Shown here: positions 57,256 through 64,000 of the stretch, piece by piece
How the letters are laid out: each line of letters begins with the position of its first letter
Numbering within the stretch: position 1 is the first letter of the stretch
Assembly (NCBI GenBank): GCA_010909165.1
Contig: MU008153.1
Coordinates: 186,001-250,000, forward strand
Direction: 5' to 3'
Origin: Anthoceros angustus
Lineage: Eukaryota; Streptophyta; Anthocerotopsida; Anthocerotales; Anthocerotaceae
DNA length: 64,000 nt
Notes under the pieces: generated by a model
The model's input: only the letters and a program-made list of their open reading frames with translations
What the model was told of the DNA's origin: nothing
Database searches by the model: none
Made by a program: the position numbers and the translations under genes

Positions 57256-58650
57256 CATGGTTAGCAAAATCAAATGCCTCTTGCAACTCCTTAATTTCAA
57301 CCTTCAGTGCCTCTTTGCGTTCCTCCTATTCCTTTATTTCCAACTCGCAACATTTCACCACTTCGTCTACCATGTCATGCCGTGTGATACTAATCTCTGC
57401 ACTTGGGTTTAGTGTTTGATTAGCATTAATTAATCTAATTACTTATCTTTAAGTAAGTAATTAGTGTTAATTAATCTAAAGTGCTTATGTTAATTAAGCG
57501 TTGATTAGTGTTCATTAAACATTGTTAGCAATAGCTAAGTGGATAAGCTCAAGTAATATGCTTTGGCATATTCCTTGCATATTATAGTGTATTCTTAGGA
57601 TATTTCCTCGCATACTCGATTGAATAGGATATCTTAGAATATCTGATCTGTGGTCTAAGATATATGACCTTCCATTGAGGACAAGCTCGGATCATAGCTT
57701 GTCCTCTAGATATGCAATGCAAGGGTGTTGTGAGGAGGCCAAAGCTATGACTCAGGAGCGATGTGAGGAATTTGCGTGTTGTTCGTGGAGAGAGTGTGTT
57801 TGTGCCAATGTGCGAGCTACTCCTCCTGTTGTTTATTGGTTTGCACCTATATTCCTGCAGTATTAGATTTGTTTGCTTGGTTGTTGGTCGAAGTGCTTAT
57901 GTTAATTAAGCATTGATTAGTGTTCATTAAACATGGTTAGCAAAATCAAATGCCTCTTGCAACTCCTTAATTTCAACCTTCAGTGCCTCTTTGCGTTCCT
58001 CCTATTCCTTTATTTCCAACTCGCAACATTTCACCACTTCGTCTTCACCTTTTGTGTCCATATCCTGTAATTATGTATTTCATTCTATACCCACCTTGGA
58101 ATTAAATGAGCCACCTCTCCTTAAAAGTCTCTCACCACTAGTGTCATGCCGTGTGATACTAATCTTTGCACTTGGGTTTAGTGTTTGATTAGCATTAATT
58201 AATCCAATTACTTTATCTTTAAGTAAGTAATTAGTATTAATTAATCTAAAGTGCTTATGTTAATTAAGCATTGATTAGTGTTAATTAATCTAAGGTGCTT
58301 ATGTTAATTAAGCATTGATTAGTGTTAATTAAACATGGTTAGCAATAGCTAAGTGGATAAGCTCAAGTAATATGCTTTGGCATATTCCTTGCATATTATA
58401 GTGTGTGGGATATTTTAGGTATCTTTGATGCCAATAGGATATCTTAGGAATATCGATGCCGGTCTAGTATATATAGACCTTCCATTGAGGACAAGCTCGG
58501 ATCATAGCTTGTCCTCTAGATATGCAATGCAAGGGTGTTGTGAGGAGGCCAAAGCTATGACTCAGGAGGCGATGTGTGAGGAATTTGCGTGTTGTTCTGG
58601 GGAGAGTGTGTTTGTGCCACGTGCGAGCTACTCCTCCCGTTGTTACAAGC
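57256..58650. repeat. Tandem direct duplication, period 676 bp, LTR-like
   Basis: Copy 1 starts catggttagcaaaatc at 57,256 and copy 2 at 57,932. Both contain the cassette from atgcctcttgcaactcc through repeated ttaattaa words to ccttccattgaggacaagct and the gtcctctagatatgcaatgc end (about 57,700 and 58,510). Copy 2 has an extra block of about 100 bp at 58,040-58,140. The second copy has a TATA-like tagtatatatagacc (58,463) directly before the conserved end, as in an LTR U3-R boundary. It could be two LTRs or a duplicated LTR of the decayed element downstream. The interpretation is uncertain. Confidence 0.75.
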
Positions 58651-58677
58651 TATGATCTCGTGTGTGTGCGCTAGGTG

Positions 58678-58809
58678 CTGGCGATGCTAGGCGATGCTAG
58701 GCGTGCTGGCTAAGGCGATGCTAGGCGGCTAGGCGATGCTAGGGCGCTAGGCGATGCTAGGCGATGCTAGGCGATGCTAGGCGATGCTAGGCGATGCTAG
58801 GCGATGCTA
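58678..58809. repeat. Minisatellite, unit gcgatgctag(g)
   Basis: About ten to twelve copies of an 10-11-bp unit. The last six are perfect and the first ones variable (gcgtgctggctaag, gcggctag). Confidence 0.93.
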
Positions 58810-58880
58810 AGGAGCTCTCTTTAAGCAAAGGCAAGGGACTCTCTAAGTGTGCCCAGGCTTGAGGCCTGAGGGACCAAGGC

Positions 58881-59115
58881 CAAGGAGAGGAGGAGGCGAA
58901 GAAGCCCAAGTCAAGGAGGAGGCGAAGAAGCCCAAGTCAAGGCCAAGGAGGCGAAGAAGCCCAAGGCCAAGGAGGAGGCGAAGAAGCCCAAGTCAAGGCC
59001 AGGAGGAGGCGAAGGCAGAAGGCCAGGAGGAGGCGAAGAAGCCCAAGGCCAGGAGGAGGCGAAGAAGCCCAAGTCCAAGGCCAGGAGGCGAAGAAGCCCA
59101 AGGCCAAGGAGGAAT
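58881..59115. repeat. Purine-rich minisatellite, about 27-33-bp unit
   Basis: The unit is gaggaggcgaagaagcccaa plus gtcaaggccaag or a shorter variant, in about eight copies. One frame gives EEAKKPK repeats and another gives Arg/Ser-rich peptides; these are composition artefacts. Units vary in length by losing cca or aag triplets. Confidence 0.9.
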
Positions 59116-59199
59116 GAGGCCTCCACAGGGGGTGGCCTTTTAAGGCCAACCAACCAAGGGAGAAACAAGAGTATTTTACTCTTGGGGATTCAAGGGATA

Positions 59200-62100
59200 A
59201 GGGAAGCGGATAGACATGGGTATGTCAGTCCATTTGATTTCACTTTCTGTCCAAGTCATCAGTCTTGATTGACCCCACTTGTTCTGGAGTTCTTATGCCT
59301 TTGCTATCCAACTCACCCGCTCACATTGACCATAGCCTGCGAGTATTTGTATGCAATTTTAACATGCATAGATACTTAGAGGTTTCACTAATCACGATCT
59401 AAGATAGCGGGGTGTGTTAACCTTGATTAAGGGTTTGATCTAGCCACTAACCGCCTGGAGTGCATGCAGGACACACTCGATCCGGAGCTACCAACCAAGT
59501 CCATCGGGCGAATTCAAGTCCCGACCAAGAAGTGCGAACACCTCGATTTTGGTACCCGAAGGCGGAGGAACCCGACACAATCAACAATCTTTGAAGGATG
59601 CATGGTGGCAACACACAAGACACGTTAGTCTTTGACAACTCTCGGTGAGCGGCAGCGAGGAGGACTTGTCTCTTGGAGTCGTCAAGATGGGAGGAGACAA
59701 GGATCGAATGGAGTTGTTCACAGACGGGCACCTTGCCTGGAGGACTTCATCGAGATGCAGTGCGGTGTGTGCGGAGATGGAATTGAAGACCGGATACGAA
59801 GCGTCGGCTTCATCCAAATGCCAAGTACTTGGGGATGAAGCATTGGCGTGCTATCGCGAGCACAAGGCGAGGTTGTTGGCACATCTGGAGGACCCGGTGA
59901 GTAGCGATTCAAGCTCGAAGGAACCGGTGCAGACGGAGCGGTGGCACCAGTGGGCACGATCCCATCGAAGAGATGTTTGACATCTTCGGAGTTTCCTGCA
60001 AGCACGGATGAGAAGATCTCGGTGACACACTTCAAGATGAAGTCGAGGCGAAGATGGCTTATCGAAGAATCGACCGGTTGATGTGACACCAAGATCATGA
60101 GTGACCATTGGGCTGAGAAGTACTTGCAGGCATTGCCATATGCTGCGCATGAAGGTGCAACAAGCGGTGCCGCACGAAGGGCAACACTACACCCTCAAGG
60201 AAGTGTACGAGATGGTGACAAGATAGGGCCCACACTTTCTCTCGTCTTTTGCAAGTGATTACTCCGGCACAAGTAGGAGTGGTGGGCGACATGATGGCCG
60301 GAGGTCAGTGGAGCTCGGCGAGACAAGCCAGCCCACAGTGTGGCGAGCCCTGCGTGAGGTGCCGAGGGCGGACCATTCCCTCATGAGTGCGAGCATGCAT
60401 TCGGAGGAGTCAAGGGTGAGGCCATGCCCTAGGTGGGAGTATGCAGGCACAATGAAGCGGCATGTTGGGAGAAGCATCCGAATTGCGGCCTACGGGTTAT
60501 CGGCGCAACCCGGCCAATGCATCTCGTCAACCTCATCCACAAAATCGTGAAGAGCAAAGGCGCGTGGAGGAGGCACGGTCCGTGGACAAAAGCGGGAAGC
60601 ATCAAAGAAGGCGATGGGACATCGTGGCACGCCTTGCAAAGCTGGAGAAGTTGGTGCGGGCGAAGATCAAGGAGGCGGTTCATCATCGGAGGCGAAGAAG
60701 ATGAGCACAAGCTTGGATACATGGCGGCGTGACCGGATCAAGGGCAAGGGAAGAAACCTCGGCTACGAGAAGATAGCTCGAGGAAGAAGAGGATGTCTTG
60801 ACACCGGTCACGGAAGACACGGAAGGAAGCTTGGGGATCCTCTTCCGAACCTATGCCAAGATGCCAAAGTCGTTTGAGCCATTGCCAGCAGCAGCGTGGG
60901 AGCAACATCAAAGTCAGTGGGCGATGTGGAGAAACCCATGCAGTTGTGAGGCGATGGCACAAAAGCTTCGGAGATGCCATGACCTACAAGACATGGGGTT
61001 GGCGTGAAGGAAGTCGGGGGTTTGACTCGGCGGATGTTGACAACCCTTGAAGGCGAAGCAAGTGTCGACAATGTGCCACAGGTGGCAATGATGTCATTCT
61101 TGACCTCCAAGCATCTCTGTGGAAGCGGAATCTGCAGTGGGAGTGGCTTTGGTCAACAATCGGAGAGGCACATTGAAATCAATGGATTCGCACCAAGGAG
61201 GTGTTGATTGACAGGAACCGGGGTGATCGTTGGAAGAAGAGTGAAGGCGTTGGGTCTCCACCAAGAAAGGTTGAAGGAAACCAAGTGGAAGATCCGGGTG
61301 GGACCACGGAGCATGTGTTGGGGTGACAAGGTACAAGCTGAAGGTTTCATTCAAACCAAAACGGCAGACTTCACCTTTGTCGAGGTACTTGCTTGGTCAG
61401 ATCACAGACACTTTTGATGTCTTCTTTGGAGGCGGGCTTTGTACAAACACAGGTCATGGTGGATTTGTGGGCGAGAGGCAGTCTACTATCGACCATGGAG
61501 AAGCTGGAGCAAAAGCAGATGAGCGGATTGCCCGCATCCCTCTACGGTGCATGGCAAGGATCATGAGAACCTCATTGCCAGCAGCGTCTACCGGTGTTTG
61601 GCGCCGTAGTGAAGGACACGCCATCGTGCTTGAACCTCTTGGCGTGTGTCTAACAGCCCGGCGATGGAGGATTTCGGCGAGGAGGAGGAAACAAGCTAGG
61701 GTTGCAACCACCCTCGGAGGAGGTTCTTCAAGTCACTCGGACGGGCTGGTATGCAATGAGCCGTGCAAAGTGCAAAGGCATGGAGGATGGTGCAAGAGGA
61801 CCCGGTGTATGAGCCGGAGAACTCATGTAAGTTCTTGCCTAGGGTTGAGCTGTTTGTGACCTAAACACCGGTCATCACATGGCGACCTCGGGAAGCGGCA
61901 TAGTGCTCGTGGAACTCTTTGGAGGCATCGATACCGGCTTGGGCAGTGCTAAAGTGTGGCATCAAAGTGCGAAGATCGTGCATTGTGACCCGGATCCAAA
62001 AGCAAGGATTGTGTCACGAGCGTAAGAGACTTGATGGGGAGTACCTAACCTCGGCGTGGGAGTCGGTGAAGGGTTACCGGCTGCCGATGGATGTTCGCAT

Positions 62101-62200
62101 GATAGGGTTGTCCCATTTGAGTTGTCTTGGGCAGCCGGTGACCTTGTCATCGCCTGGGAGGAGTCTTCAAGGATCGTAAGTGACATCTTTGGTGGAAAGA
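59200..62200 (+). pseudogene. Decayed LTR-retroelement gag region (plus strand), heavily frameshifted
   Basis: No long frame survives. A retroviral-type zinc knuckle can be pieced together near 60,425-60,485, as CPRW then, after a frameshift, HNEAACWEKHP, close to C-x2-C-x4-H-x4-C. This is followed by Arg-rich and coiled-coil-like sequence (WDIVARLAKLEKLVRAKIKEAV). Upstream, TLKEVYEMV at about 60,190 is gag-like. Nothing recognisable as protease, RT or integrase was found in 61.0-62.2 kb. The family is not determined. Confidence 0.45.
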
Positions 62201-62423
62201 GGAGGAGGAGGAGGAGGCAAGTGTAGCTCTCTCTCACATTGAGATGAGGCTTGGAGGTATTTATACCTCCAATAGGCTCCTAGGAAGCTCCACAAGAAGC
62301 TCCTAGGAAGGAGCACAAGAAGCTTCCTAGTGATTAGCTTAAGCTAAACTAATGATACTTAATCGACACCTAACTTAGACTAAGTGTATTAGTCTAAGTA
62401 CATTGGGCTTTAATACCCTTACA
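62200..62423 (-). mobile_element. Part of the 3' LTR of the minus-strand Copia element
   Basis: On the minus strand the RNase H end is followed by a polypurine-type aagtgggaggt and then TGTAAGGG at 62,423, a plausible LTR start. A TATA-like motif inside a palindrome (ggaggtat-ttatacctcc, 62,253-62,270) lies about 160 bp further on, as expected for a U3 promoter. The inner edge of the LTR was not found; 62,200 is arbitrary. Confidence 0.55.
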
Positions 62424-64000
62424 ACCTCCCACTTAAAGGCCAATTTACCTTCGTGGAGAATGGACTACTCATGCCCATGTCCGAGCTTGTGCAAATTGTC
62501 AGAGAGTCCCTTGGTAAGAATATCTAGGTTCGCCGGTGTGAACCTTGACAAGTTGTACCCTCTTGTCAACACCTCTCGAATGAAGTGATACTTCACATCC
62601 ACATGTTTAGTCTTCGCATGAAACATCGGATTCTTTGCCAATTGATAGCACCTATCACAATGCAACACCGGCACTCAACCTTGATCCCCAAGTCTCCCAC
62701 TAAACGAGCAAGCCATATGGCTTCCTTGCCCCGCCACGCAACATACTCTCCGTGGTAGATAGCGAATGCACGATCGCAAACGAGATCGCCATGAGATCGC
62801 CTCCAAAGGCACGTGAAGACATAACTCGATGTGGACCTCCTTTTGTCCATATCCTCGTGATAATCGTATCTGTACCCAACCACACATGCATCTTCACTAC
62901 CAAAACATATGCACAAAGCTTTTGTACCATTCGGATACCTCATAACTCCTTTTATCGCCTCCCAATGCTTCTTGCTGTGGTTTGACATAAACCGCTAACC
63001 ACTCCCACGCAAAGGCAATGTCGGACGCAGTAGCAATCATTGCATACATCAAACTCCTACCTGATGAGTATGGGACCTTCTCCATTTCACTTTGTCCTCC
63101 TCGTAGCTTGGGCAATCCGCTTGAAAGTTTCACATATGGAGGCAATGGAGTACCCAATGGCTTCCCTTCTCCATGTTGAAACGTTGAAGCACTCAATGTA
63201 TTCCCGAGACAAATAAAGCGCTTATGTCTCTGCTCCGACGAATACGCATGCCAAGTATATGGCTCGCCTCTCCCAAGTCTGTCATTTCAAAGTGAGCATT
63301 CAACTTTGACTTCCAAATCTCATCAAGACTGCTCCCAAAGAATTAGCATATCATCCACATAGAGGATCAAAATGAGCAAGCTTTGATCCTTAGCTTGTCA
63401 GATAGAGGCAATGATCCTCATCGCTACGCTTGTAGCCTTGAGAAAGCATAAATGAGTGGAACTTGTGATACCACTGGGTGCCTTTTCAAACCATAAAGGC
63501 TCTTCCTCAACCTGCACACTTCTCTTTGCCCTTCTCAACAAAACCTTCGTTCGCATGTAGACCTCTTGAAGGTCACCATGCAAGAATGCCGCCTTGACAT
63601 CCATCCGCAGTTCCATATCATTCTCGCAACCAAAGCAAGAACACATCGCAAAGTTGTCATTTTGACTATGGTGAGAAAATCTCATCAAAGTCAATGCCGT
63701 TGTTGCTTGAAACCCTTAGCAACCAATCTTGTACTTTGTGCCATCAAGGTATGACCTTCATCTTGTACACCCATTTGCACAGTGCCTTCTTATCCTAGGC
63801 AAAACCAACTCCCAAGTTTGGTTCTTATGCACAATTCATTTCGATCGCATGGCCTTCTCCCACTTCTTTGTCGCTGACATGGCCTCTTTGTAAGAAGAGG
63901 GTTCCCCACACTCGTCACATAACATAATCCGTAGATGGATCATACCGCCGTGAGGTCGTAATCCCCGCCTCGACCCACGGCATGTGCACCTCTATAGGTG
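62424..64000 (-). pseudogene. Second Ty1/Copia element, RT and RNase H remnant (continues past the window)
   Basis: Reading leftward on the minus strand with several frameshifts: FDEIFSP-like sequence near the window edge, MDVKAAFLHGDLQEVYM (about 63,600) and MEKGKPLGTPLPPYVKLS (about 63,150). Then come VPYSSGRSLMYAM, HWEAIKGVMRY, DKRRSTSSYVFT, KEAIWLARLVGDLG and KNPMFHAKTKHVDVKYHFIREVL (about 62,600). These are the canonical Copia RT to RNase H blocks. The YVDD box is not intact in what I could read. It is a different lineage from the Copia at 5.7-12.7 kb. Non-functional. Confidence 0.85.

Noticed and set aside
58847-59168. Arg/Ser-rich plus-strand and Leu/Pro-rich minus-strand proteins
   Set aside because: Both are translations of the purine-rich minisatellite in wrong frames.

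Overview
This is nuclear DNA from a land plant. The host genes are split by canonical GT-AG introns, many of about 80-210 bp, and they encode conserved plant proteins: a PHD-finger protein, a ZTP29-type ZIP transporter, a BRD7/9-like bromodomain protein, a mitochondrial/plastid S-adenosylmethionine carrier, PIG-Y and an MDP-1 phosphatase. One PPR editing factor has a DYW domain of the 'KP' class and ends in Asp-Arg-His instead of Asp-Tyr-Trp. From family knowledge that class occurs in plants with U-to-C organelle editing (hornworts, many ferns, non-Selaginella lycophytes). The compact genes fit a hornwort best, but fern or lycophyte is not excluded. No bacterial features, rRNA, tRNA or CRISPR were seen.

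Layout. 1-5 kb: first exon of a PHD-finger gene (minus), its long upstream region, then the intron-less DYW:KP PPR gene (plus). 5.7-16.6 kb: a decayed Copia element split by a 3.5-kb CACTA-like element, a near-identical 1.56-kb tandem duplication of the Copia 3' region, and a non-LTR retroelement fragment. 17-21.4 kb: an uncharacterised 955-aa gene (plus) converging on MDP-1 (minus). 23.4-25.2 kb: a second, related non-LTR fragment. 25.8-33.8 kb: a 7-exon armadillo-repeat gene (plus, about 1,511 aa), a small unidentified minus-strand exon, and a second PPR gene (minus) with a 'WW' PG box that stops where the DYW domain should begin. 33.9-43 kb: repeats, a near-intact PIF/Harbinger element, a large inverted repeat and a MITE. 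43.4-54.3 kb: a gene-dense host block of ZTP29-like (minus), bromodomain (plus), SAM carrier (minus) and PIG-Y (plus). 54.7-64 kb: a second CACTA-type end, satellite-like arrays, minisatellites, a decayed LTR-element gag and a second Copia element (minus) leaving the window.

Biological themes. Two PPR proteins point to organelle RNA editing and represent two different DYW classes. The bromodomain protein is predicted to be a SWI/SNF (BAS) subunit. The carrier supplies SAM to organelles. PIG-Y acts in GPI-anchor synthesis. The bromodomain and ZIP genes are divergent over about 1 kb. PIG-Y and the SAM carrier are divergent over only 181 bp, a likely bidirectional promoter. Exon coordinates were worked out by eye from splice signals, reading frame and remembered family conservation. 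They are internally frame-consistent but untested by transcripts.
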